Shown here piece by piece: positions 1 to 4,694 of a DNA stretch of 5,725 nucleotides. Under the pieces are notes generated by a model. That model had not been told where the DNA came from and searched no databases. It saw only the letters and a list, made by a program, of their open reading frames with translations. The position numbers and the translations under genes were made by a program. How positions within the stretch are numbered: the stretch's first letter is position 1; every line of letters begins with the position of its first letter. Source of the DNA: Legionella genomosp. 1 (GTDB lineage Bacteria; Pseudomonadota; Gammaproteobacteria; Legionellales; Legionellaceae); assembly GCA_945862275.1 (NCBI GenBank), contig CAMAYA010000084.1, positions 1 to 5,725 on the forward strand, written 5' to 3'.

Positions 1-22
1 TAATAAACGGGGAGATTTTTCA

Positions 23-1213
23 ATGGCGAAGGAAAAATTCGAGCGTACAAAGCCGCATGTAAACGTTGGCACAATTGGCCACGTTGATCACGGCAAAACG
101 ACTTTGACAGCAGCAATCACAACCATCATGGCAAAGAAATATGGTGGCACCGCAAAAGCATACGATCAAATTGATGCGGCACCTGAAGAGCGCGCACGTG
201 GCATCACAATTTCAACAGCTCACGTTGAATACGAGTCAGCAAACCGACATTATGCGCACGTGGATTGCCCAGGTCACGCGGATTATGTGAAAAACATGAT
301 TACCGGCGCGGCCCAAATGGACGGAGGAATATTGGTGGTGTCTGCTGCTGATGGCCCAATGCCACAAACGCGCGAACACATTTTGTTGTCTCGTCAGGTA
401 GGCGTGCCATACCTTGTTGTTTATTTAAATAAAGCTGACATGGTTGATGATGCCGAGTTGTTAGAGCTGGTTGAAATGGAAGTGCGTGATTTATTGAGCT
501 CTTATGATTTCCCTGGTGACGATACGCCAATCATTATTGGTTCTGCTTTAAAAGCATTGGAAGGTGATGCAAGTGAGATTGGTGTTCCATCAATCGAAAG
601 GTTAGTTGAAGCGATGGATTCATATATTCCACAGCCTGTCCGTAATATTGACAAAAGCTTCTTGCTGCCTATTGAGGATGTTTTCTCTATTTCTGGACGC
701 GGGACTGTTGTAACCGGCCGGATCGAGAGTGGAATTGTTAAAGTAGGGGAAGAAGTCGAGATAATTGGTATTCGTGATACGGTGAAATCCACTTGTACTG
801 GTGTTGAGATGTTCCGTAAATTGCTGGATGAAGGTCGTGCTGGTGATAACGTAGGTGTATTGCTACGTGGAACCAAGCGGGATGATGTTGAACGGGGTCA
901 AGTTTTAGCGAAGCCTGGTTCAATTAAGCCACACACGAAATTTGAAGCTGAAGTGTATGTGTTATCTAAAGATGAAGGCGGTCGACATACGCCATTTTTT
1001 AATGGATATCGTCCTCAGTTTTATTTTAGAACAACAGACGTAACTGGAACATGTGATTTACCAGAAGGCATTGAAATGGTTATGCCAGGGGATAATGTTC
1101 AGCTGGTTATCAACCTACATGCTCCTATTGCAATGGATGAAGGGTTGCGATTCGCAATTCGTGAAGGTGGCCGCACAGTAGGTGCTGGTGTTGTCGCAAA
1201 AATCATTGCTTAG
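23..1213 (+). CDS. tuf: Elongation factor Tu (EF-Tu), complete
   Basis: EF-Tu is the cytoplasmic GTPase that carries aminoacyl-tRNA to the ribosomal A site. The 396-residue protein has family length. All G motifs are visible: G1 GHVDHGKT at residues 19-26, G2 RGIT at 59-62, G3 DCPGH at 81-85 with catalytic His85, G4 NKAD at 136-139 and G5 SALK at 174-177. Domain 2 begins near residue 210, and domain 3 ends in the conserved GRTVGAGVVAKI tail. The ATG at 23 has a GGGGAG Shine-Dalgarno at 9-14, and the MAKEKFERTKPHVNVGTIGH start matches family N-termini. Small differences from E. coli are NKAD for NKCD and Ser212 where E. coli has Pro (DKSFLLP). Many gammaproteobacteria carry two tuf copies; the position before trnW-secE makes this the tufB-type locus, an inference from context. 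Only 22 bases lie upstream, so its promoter is not visible. Confidence 0.99.
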   Translation: MAKEKFERTKPHVNVGTIGHVDHGKTTLTAAITTIMAKKYGGTAKAYDQIDAAPEERARGITISTAHVEYESANRHYAHVDCPGHADYVKNMITGAAQMDGGILVVSAADGPMPQTREHILLSRQVGVPYLVVYLNKADMVDDAELLELVEMEVRDLLSSYDFPGDDTPIIIGSALKALEGDASEIGVPSIERLVEAMDSYIPQPVRNIDKSFLLPIEDVFSISGRGTVVTGRIESGIVKVGEEVEIIGIRDTVKSTCTGVEMFRKLLDEGRAGDNVGVLLRGTKRDDVERGQVLAKPGSIKPHTKFEAEVYVLSKDEGGRHTPFFNGYRPQFYFRTTDVTGTCDLPEGIEMVMPGDNVQLVINLHAPIAMDEGLRFAIREGGRTVGAGVVAKIIA

Positions 1214-1222
1214 TAAATAGCG

Positions 1223-1246
1223 GTACGACATGCTAGCATGTCGTAC
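1223..1246. repeat. Perfect 24-nt palindrome between tuf and trnW
   Basis: The half-sites GTACGACATGCT (1223-1234) and AGCATGTCGTAC (1235-1246) are exact reverse complements. As RNA this gives a 10-bp stem (1223-1232 with 1237-1246) and a CUAG loop, plus a possible G-U pair from 1222 and 1247. It starts 10 nt after the tuf stop and ends 8 nt before the tRNA 5' end. The bases that follow (TAAAGTAT) are not a T tract, so it does not look like a strong intrinsic terminator. More likely roles are a 3'-end stabiliser of tuf mRNA or a processing signal in a tuf-tRNA cotranscript. A site for a dimeric DNA-binding protein cannot be excluded. Confidence 0.9.
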
Positions 1247-1254
1247 TAAAGTAT

Positions 1255-1330
1255 AGGCCAGTAGCTCAATTGGCAGAGCGGCGGTCTCCAAAACCGCAGG
1301 TTGGGGGTTCGATTCCCTCCTGGCCTGCCA
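1255..1330 (+). tRNA. trnW: tRNA-Trp (anticodon CCA)
   Basis: The 76-nt cloverleaf closes fully. The acceptor stem AGGCCAG (1255-1261) pairs with CTGGCCT (1320-1326). The D stem GCTC (1264-1267) pairs with GAGC (1276-1279). The anticodon stem GCGGT (1281-1285) pairs with ACCGC (1293-1297) around the loop CTCCAAA, putting anticodon CCA at 1288-1290. The T stem GGGGG (1303-1307) pairs with CCCTC (1315-1319), with one G-U pair, around TTCGATT. The discriminator is G1327, as expected for bacterial tRNA-Trp, and the CCA end (1328-1330) is encoded. It lies in a tuf-trnW-secE arrangement and is probably excised from a longer transcript, because no clear promoter sits in the 41-nt gap before it. Confidence 0.98.
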
Positions 1331-1344
1331 ACTATCTGAAAAAA

Positions 1345-1716
1345 ATGAAAAATAAAGAGATTTCCACAATTAAACTGCGTGAAGGAATGGCTTGGTTAGC
1401 CTTGGTTTTGATATCAGTCGCTGCAGTTGCCGGAAGCTACTTCTTTCATATTTCGGGGCCACTGAAGGCTCTGCTTTGGATTGGTTGGTTCGTCTTAACC
1501 CTTGTAAGTGGTTTTTTTACATCACAAGGGCAGCAAGTCTATTCTTTTTCGAAAGAAGCAAAAATTGAATTAGAAAAGGTCATTTGGCCCAGTCGCCAAG
1601 AGACGATACAGACTACATCAATCGTGATGATCATGGTTACGGTGACAGGATTTATTCTTTGGGGAATAGACTCGGGAATGATGTGGTCTATCGGCAAAAT
1701 AACACACTTAGGTTGA
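1345..1716 (+). CDS. secE: Preprotein translocase subunit SecE
   Basis: SecE is the small inner-membrane subunit of the SecYEG channel and clamps SecY. The protein has 123 residues, close to E. coli's 127, with the gammaproteobacterial three-helix form. Hydrophobic segments lie at about residues 14-34, 40-60 and 91-112. The conserved amphipathic cytoplasmic region, EAKIELEKVIWPSRQE, is at 71-86, where VIWPSRQET is diagnostic. I chose the ATG at 1345 because it gives the usual N-terminal length before the first helix. The same frame stays open backwards into the tRNA gene, but earlier starts would place coding sequence inside trnW. No Shine-Dalgarno is visible in the 14 nt between the tRNA CCA end and the ATG. 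nusG follows after 1 nt, so the two are certainly cotranscribed. Confidence 0.96.
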   Translation: MKNKEISTIKLREGMAWLALVLISVAAVAGSYFFHISGPLKALLWIGWFVLTLVSGFFTSQGQQVYSFSKEAKIELEKVIWPSRQETIQTTSIVMIMVTVTGFILWGIDSGMMWSIGKITHLG

Positions 1717-1717
1717 T

Positions 1718-2269
1718 ATGACGGTGGAAGAGCAAAAATCCAAACAATGGTATGTTGTGCATGCTTATTCAGGTTATGAAGGCTTTGTTATGCGAGAAAT
1801 AACATCGCGAGCGCTTCATCATCATCTCGAAAATAAGATCGGTGAAGTGGTTGTTCCTGCTGAAGATGTTGTTGAAATGAGAGCAGGACAAAAACGTAAA
1901 AGCACACGAAAATTCTTTCCTGGGTATGTGTTGGTTAACATGGTCATGGATGATGAAACTTGGCATATGGTCCGCGCAATTCCTAGGGTTTTGGGTTTTA
2001 TTGGTGGAACAAGTCAAACGCCCACACCCATTTCAGATAAAGAAGCACAAGCGATCATGCAACGGGTTGAAGACGGTGTCATGAAGCCTCGGCCAAAAGT
2101 ATTATTTGAACCAGGCGAAGTGATCCGTGTTAAAGAAGGCCCTTTTGTAGACTTTAATGGTGTTGTTGAAGAAGTTAATTTTGAAAAAAACCGCTTGCGA
2201 GTAGCCGTTTTAATTTTCGGCCGCTCAACACCGGTAGAATTAGAATTCAGTCAAGTTGAGAAAATATAA
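1718..2269 (+). CDS. nusG: Transcription termination/antitermination factor NusG
   Basis: NusG binds the RNA polymerase clamp, suppresses pausing, and links polymerase to Rho or, through S10, to the leading ribosome. The 183 residues match the family (E. coli 181). The NGN domain spans about 9-118, with WYVVHAYSGYEG at 11-22 and the hallmark KFFPGYVLV at 65-73. A linker leads to the KOW domain, about 129-183, with EPGEVIRVKEGPF at 131-143 and FGRSTPVELEFSQVEK at 167-182. The ATG lies 1 nt after the secE stop (TGA 1714-1716) with only a weak AGG (1710-1712) as ribosome-binding site, so translational coupling to secE is likely. The stop codon TAA (2267-2269) sits inside a TATAAT hexamer that may serve the downstream rplK transcript. 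Confidence 0.98.
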   Translation: MTVEEQKSKQWYVVHAYSGYEGFVMREITSRALHHHLENKIGEVVVPAEDVVEMRAGQKRKSTRKFFPGYVLVNMVMDDETWHMVRAIPRVLGFIGGTSQTPTPISDKEAQAIMQRVEDGVMKPRPKVLFEPGEVIRVKEGPFVDFNGVVEEVNFEKNRLRVAVLIFGRSTPVELEFSQVEKI

Positions 2270-2270
2270 T
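2241..2270 (+). promoter_or_regulatory. Candidate sigma-70 promoter for rplKA(JL)
   Basis: A perfect -10 hexamer TATAAT lies at 2265-2270 and overlaps the nusG stop codon. The best -35 is a weak TAGAAT at 2241-2246 with an 18-bp spacer (three of six consensus matches). Transcription would start near 2276-2278, giving a leader of about 75 nt that contains the whole candidate L1 operator. E. coli has its L11 operon promoter in the same intergenic position (established knowledge). In AT-rich DNA a lone TATAAT can occur by chance, so the call is tentative. Confidence 0.45.
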
Positions 2271-2286
2271 TTTGAGTAAAAGCAAC

Positions 2287-2337
2287 TGGGGAATCAAAGT
2301 CATTCATTTTAAAATGAATAAAATGATGTTAGACCCA
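2287..2337 (+). promoter_or_regulatory. Candidate L1 operator (rplK leader RNA)
   Basis: The RNA can fold into nested helices. TGGG (2287-2290) pairs with CCCA (2334-2337). An asymmetric internal loop follows, GA on the 5' side (2291-2292) and GUUAGA on the 3' side (2328-2333). ATCA (2293-2296) pairs with TGAT (2324-2327), and an AT-rich apical hairpin comes from the perfect palindrome ATTCATTTT/AAAATGAAT (2302-2319). Two short helices flanking a 2-by-6 purine-rich loop is the layout I recall for ribosomal protein L1 sites in 23S rRNA and L1-regulated mRNAs. The structure ends 2 nt before the rplK Shine-Dalgarno, so L1 bound here would block initiation. The fold was read by eye. Confidence 0.55.
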
Positions 2338-2350
2338 ATAAGGAGTCGTA

Positions 2351-2791
2351 ATGGCTAAAAAAGTAGAAGCGTATATTAAATTGCAAGTTCCAGCAGGAAA
2401 AGCAAACCCGAGCCCACCGATTGGACCAGCACTTGGACAACGTGGTCTTAATATTATGGAGTTTTGCAAGGCGTTCAATGCAGCAATACAGCATTTAGAG
2501 CCAGGACTTCCAACCCCGGTCGTGATCACCGCGTACTCTGATCGTAGTTTTACCTTTGTAACCAAAACAACACCTGCAGCGGTATTGTTGAAAAAGGCGG
2601 CTGGACTCAAGAGCGGGAGCGCTACGCCAAACACCAAGAAAGTTGCAACGCTTCAACGCGCTCAATTGGAAGAAATTGCAAAGACCAAAGAACCTGATTT
2701 AACCGCGAGCAGTTTGGCTGCCGCTGTTCGAAGCATCGCTGGTACTGCGCGAAGCATGGGTATTGTGGTCGAAGGTTTAGAGGGCGAATGA
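2351..2791 (+). CDS. rplK: 50S ribosomal protein L11
   Basis: L11 binds the GTPase-associated region of 23S rRNA at the base of the factor-binding stalk, and contributes to factor turnover and to the RelA stringent response. The 146-residue protein is slightly longer than E. coli's 142; the extra residues are in a C-terminal GLEGE tail. The N-terminal domain (about 1-70) has the proline-rich PSPPIGPALGQ at 20-30 and NIMEFCKAFNA at 34-44. The rRNA-binding C-terminal domain has KTTPAAVLLKKAAGLKSGS at 72-90 and the TARSMGIVVEG signature at 132-142. The ATG at 2351 has a strong AAGGAG (2340-2345) 5 nt upstream. Its stop overlaps the start of rplA (ATGA), so the two are translationally coupled. 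Translation is probably repressed by L1 at the leader. Confidence 0.99.
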   Translation: MAKKVEAYIKLQVPAGKANPSPPIGPALGQRGLNIMEFCKAFNAAIQHLEPGLPTPVVITAYSDRSFTFVTKTTPAAVLLKKAAGLKSGSATPNTKKVATLQRAQLEEIAKTKEPDLTASSLAAAVRSIAGTARSMGIVVEGLEGE

Positions 2792-3489
2792 AAATGGGCA
2801 CATTAAGTAAAAAACAAAAAAAGATTCAAGAAAAAGTGGCGTTTGGACAAATATTTAAAGCAACTGATGCCATTGAACTTCTTAAAACTTTCGCCAGCAG
2901 CAAATTTAGAGAAAGTTTGGATATCAGTGTCAATTTAGGTGTTGACCCACGAAAATCAGATCAAGTCGTGCGTTCTTCTACTAATTTGCCAAAAGGCACA
3001 GGTAAAACAGTGCGCGTCGCCGTTTTCGCTCAAGGTGAAAATGCAATTAAAGCCACAAACGCCGGTGCGGATTTGGTGGGTTTTGAAGATTTAGCAGACC
3101 AAATTAAAGCCGGGAAAATGGATTTTGATGTCGTTATTGCAACGCCAGATGCCATGCGTATTGTAGGTCAACTCGGTCAAATACTAGGACCAAGAGGGTT
3201 GATGCCTAATCCAAAAGTGGGTACCGTGACCATGAATGTGGAGGGGGCTGTAAAAGATGCGAAATCAGGTCAGGTTCGCTATCGTACAGATAAGAACGGG
3301 ATTATTCATTGTACTGTTGGAAAGGCAGATTTTTCAGCGGAAGACTTGATTGAAAACATGTCTGCTTTATTAATTGATTTGAAAAAGGCAAAGCCTGCTT
3401 CATCTAAAGGTATCTACATAAAGAAAATCACCTTGTCGACAACAATGGGCCCTGGGCTACCAATTGAAATTGCGTCTATTCCCTTGTAG
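2788..3489 (+). CDS. rplA: 50S ribosomal protein L1
   Basis: L1 forms the mobile L1 stalk at the E site of the large subunit and, in bacteria studied, represses its own rplK-rplA mRNA. The 233 residues compare with 234 in E. coli. Domain I is built from about 1-70 plus 162-233, and domain II is about 71-161. Diagnostic motifs are GQLGQILGPRGLMPNPKVGT at 127-146 and GQVRYRTDKNGIIH at 161-174. The start is ambiguous. ATG 2788 overlaps the rplK stop (ATGA) and lies 3 nt after AGAGGG (2779-2784). ATG 2794 lies 9 nt after it, and MGTLSKKQKKIQEKV then aligns without a gap to E. coli MAKLTKRMRVIREKV. I give the longer form, but 2794 may be the real start (231 aa). Confidence 0.98.
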   Translation: MKMGTLSKKQKKIQEKVAFGQIFKATDAIELLKTFASSKFRESLDISVNLGVDPRKSDQVVRSSTNLPKGTGKTVRVAVFAQGENAIKATNAGADLVGFEDLADQIKAGKMDFDVVIATPDAMRIVGQLGQILGPRGLMPNPKVGTVTMNVEGAVKDAKSGQVRYRTDKNGIIHCTVGKADFSAEDLIENMSALLIDLKKAKPASSKGIYIKKITLSTTMGPGLPIEIASIPL

Positions 3490-3504
3490 TTTTTGGGGAA
3501 TGAT

Positions 3505-3510
3505 TATAAA
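3505..3510 (+). promoter_or_regulatory. Possible -10 element upstream of the L10 leader
   Basis: TATAAA, preceded by TGAT, lies just after rplA and before the L10 leader fold. A start near 3517 would include the full leader. The only -35 candidate is TTGTAG (3484-3489) with a 15-bp spacer, which is poor. E. coli has a secondary L10 promoter in the rplA-rplJ region, so the location is plausible, but the sequence support is weak. Confidence 0.25.
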
Positions 3511-3539
3511 AATTCACGGCATAGACATCGGTTAAATGT

Positions 3540-3620
3540 CGTCGAAGACCGCAGGTGCATTTGCTTAATACCCTGCGCAGACGGTGAACCGGTTCAGTAT
3601 TTGTCTGAAACGGACACCAT
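3540..3620 (+). ncRNA. L10 ribosomal leader (autoregulatory element of rplJL)
   Basis: This is the mRNA site bound by the L10-(L7/L12) complex to repress rplJ and rplL translation. The 5' arm GACCGCAGG (3547-3555) pairs with CCTGC (3572-3576) and, past the bulge GCAGAC, with GGT (3583-3585), a kink-turn-like layout. The apical loop contains TTGCTTAATA (3561-3570). The GAAGACCGCAGG, GCTTAAT and CAGACGGTGA blocks closely match the E. coli rplJ leader as I remember it. A second arm pairs CCG (3589-3591) with CGG (3611-3613) and TTCAG (3593-3597) with CTGAA (3605-3609). GGTG (3583-3586) can instead pair with CACC (3615-3618), closing that arm. Boundaries are approximate. Confidence 0.88.
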
Positions 3621-3626
3621 AACGGT

Positions 3627-3655
3627 CAAATCCTTGTGATTTGCACAATGTAGGA
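3627..3655 (+). promoter_or_regulatory. Two mutually exclusive hairpins before the rplJ ribosome-binding site
   Basis: Hairpin A pairs CAAATC (3627-3632) with GATTTG (3638-3643) and leaves the Shine-Dalgarno free. Hairpin B pairs TTGTG (3634-3638) with CACAA (3644-3648). It can extend by TCC (3631-3633) with GGA (3653-3655), which would mask part of the GGAGG Shine-Dalgarno (3653-3657). The two share bases and cannot coexist. This could be how the upstream L10 site controls access to the start codon; the switch itself is inference. Confidence 0.5.
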
Positions 3656-3665
3656 GGTCAGTAAC

Positions 3666-4190
3666 GTGACATTAACTTTAACTGCAAAGAAGGCTGTTGT
3701 TGAAGAAGTGACAGCGGTTGCTTCTAAGGCTATTTCGGCGGTTCTTGCTGACTATCGTGGTTTAACTGTTAATCAAATGACACAGCTTCGAGCAGCCGCT
3801 CGTAAATCTGATGTATATTTGCGCGTAGTGCCAAATACGCTCACACGCAGAGCATTTGAAAACACGGAATTTTCTTGCTTAAGCGATTTGCTCGTCGGGC
3901 CATTATTTGTAGCTTTATCTCTACAAGCGCCTGGTGATGCAGCACGTTTGCTCAAGGAGTATTCTAAAACATTCGATAAGCTTAAAATCAAGGCATTGTC
4001 TGTTAGTGGAAAAGTGTACGGCGTTGAACACCTTGACGCGGTTGCTAGCTTACCAACACGCAATGAAGCGATTGCGAAGCTTATGTATGTGATGAAGGCA
4101 CCTATTGAGAAATTGGCTCGAACGCTTTCAGAACCTCATGCAAAAATGGTGCGAACCGTTGCTGCTATTAGAGATCAAAAAGCAGGTTAA
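3666..4190 (+). CDS. rplJ: 50S ribosomal protein L10 (GTG start)
   Basis: L10 anchors L7/L12 dimers to 23S rRNA and forms the base of the ribosomal stalk. The protein has 174 residues (E. coli 165). The N-terminal rRNA-binding region, about 1-130, has LADYRGLTVNQMTQLR at 27-42 and VYLRVVPNTLTRRA at 50-63. The long C-terminal helix that carries L7/L12 dimers covers roughly the last 40 residues and ends MVRTVAAIRDQKAG. The start is GTG at 3666, 8 nt after a strong GGAGG (3653-3657), and gives MTLTLTAKKAVVEEV, matching family N-termini. Pro56 is odd: E. coli has Arg here (RVVRNTL) and a basic residue is usual. Translation is expected to be repressed by L10-L7/L12 at the leader upstream. rplL follows after 41 nt. 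Confidence 0.98.
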   Translation: MTLTLTAKKAVVEEVTAVASKAISAVLADYRGLTVNQMTQLRAAARKSDVYLRVVPNTLTRRAFENTEFSCLSDLLVGPLFVALSLQAPGDAARLLKEYSKTFDKLKIKALSVSGKVYGVEHLDAVASLPTRNEAIAKLMYVMKAPIEKLARTLSEPHAKMVRTVAAIRDQKAG

Positions 4191-4231
4191 CCCATAGTCT
4201 TTAACATTAAATTATAACTTAGGAGCTAGAA

Positions 4232-4606
4232 ATGGCTGTGTCAAAAAATGATATTCTTGAAACAATTTCTAACATGTCTGTTATGGACGTTGTTGAATTA
4301 ATCGAAGCAATGGAAGAAAAATTCAATGTTTCTGCTGCTGCAGTATCTGTAGCTGCTGCAGGACCTGCTGCCGCTGCTGCTGTTGTTGAAGAGCAAACTG
4401 AATTTGATGTTATCCTGAAAAGCTTTGGCGAAAACAAAGTTGGCGTGATTAAGGTCGTTCGTACGCTGACGGGCCTTGGTTTGAAAGAAGCAAAAGATTT
4501 GGTTGAAGGCGCGCCTTCAACTGTGAAAGAAGCGGTTTCTAAAACTGATGCTGCTGACATCAAAAAACAGCTTGAAGAAGCTGGTGCTTCTGTCGACATT
4601 AAATAA
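4232..4606 (+). CDS. rplL: 50S ribosomal protein L7/L12
   Basis: L7/L12 is the multicopy acidic stalk protein that recruits EF-Tu, EF-G, IF2 and RF3 and stimulates their GTPase activity. It has 124 residues, a typical length. The N-terminal dimerisation domain, about 1-33, includes MSVMDVVELIEAMEEKFNV at 15-33. A flexible Ala-rich hinge lies at about 35-52. The globular C-terminal domain starts near TEFDVIL (56-62), with the factor-binding TGLGLKEAKDLVEGAP at 80-95 and the usual ending, here VDIK. The ATG follows AGGAG (4221-4225) by 6 nt. No terminator separates it from rplJ, consistent with cotranscription. The strong ribosome-binding site fits the need for about four copies per L10. Confidence 0.99.
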   Translation: MAVSKNDILETISNMSVMDVVELIEAMEEKFNVSAAAVSVAAAGPAAAAAVVEEQTEFDVILKSFGENKVGVIKVVRTLTGLGLKEAKDLVEGAPSTVKEAVSKTDAADIKKQLEEAGASVDIK

Positions 4607-4627
4607 GTTTACAATTCGTGTGTTATG

Positions 4628-4655
4628 ACCCAGCCCTGTTTTCATGGCTGGGTTT
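4628..4655 (+). terminator. rplL-rpoB attenuator (partial intrinsic terminator)
   Basis: ACCCAGCC (4628-4635) pairs perfectly with GGCTGGGT (4646-4653), an 8-bp GC-rich stem with a 10-nt loop. Only TTT (4653-4655) follows before ACGTG, so the U tract is weak and readthrough is expected. It lies 21 nt after the rplL stop and about 40 nt before rpoB. In E. coli the same gap holds an attenuator that lets only part of ribosomal-protein transcription continue into rpoBC (established knowledge). The same role here is inferred from position and structure. Confidence 0.8.
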
Positions 4656-4694
4656 ACGTGTTTGAAGACATCAATAATTTATAGAGGAACCACC

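Noticed and set aside
300..923. Minus-strand open frames inside tuf
   Set aside because: They are antisense shadows of a highly conserved coding gene, with no ribosome-binding sites and no recognisable domains.
1270..1344. In-frame upstream extension of secE through the tRNA gene (TTG at 1270)
   Set aside because: It would translate the body of trnW; the peptide is a typical tRNA-derived artefact, and SecE has normal length from ATG 1345.
1115..1369. Minus-strand open frame across the tRNA, reading RRESNPQPAVLETAALPIELLAY
   Set aside because: This is the familiar spurious peptide from the reverse strand of a tRNA gene and has no independent support.
4330..4390. GCT/GCA-rich repeat in rplL as a possible microsatellite or slippage site
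   Set aside because: It encodes the normal flexible Ala-rich hinge with mixed codons and no long uniform repeat.
4219..4599. Long minus-strand frame opposite rplL, rich in Ser, Ala and Thr
   Set aside because: It mirrors the Ala-rich GCT/GCA codons of the L7/L12 hinge; a low-complexity shadow.
4608..4680. Possible rpoB promoter (TTTACA at 4608-4613 or TTTACG at 4653-4658)
   Set aside because: Neither has a good -10 at 16-18 bp; the closest, TAATTT at 4675-4680, matches poorly.
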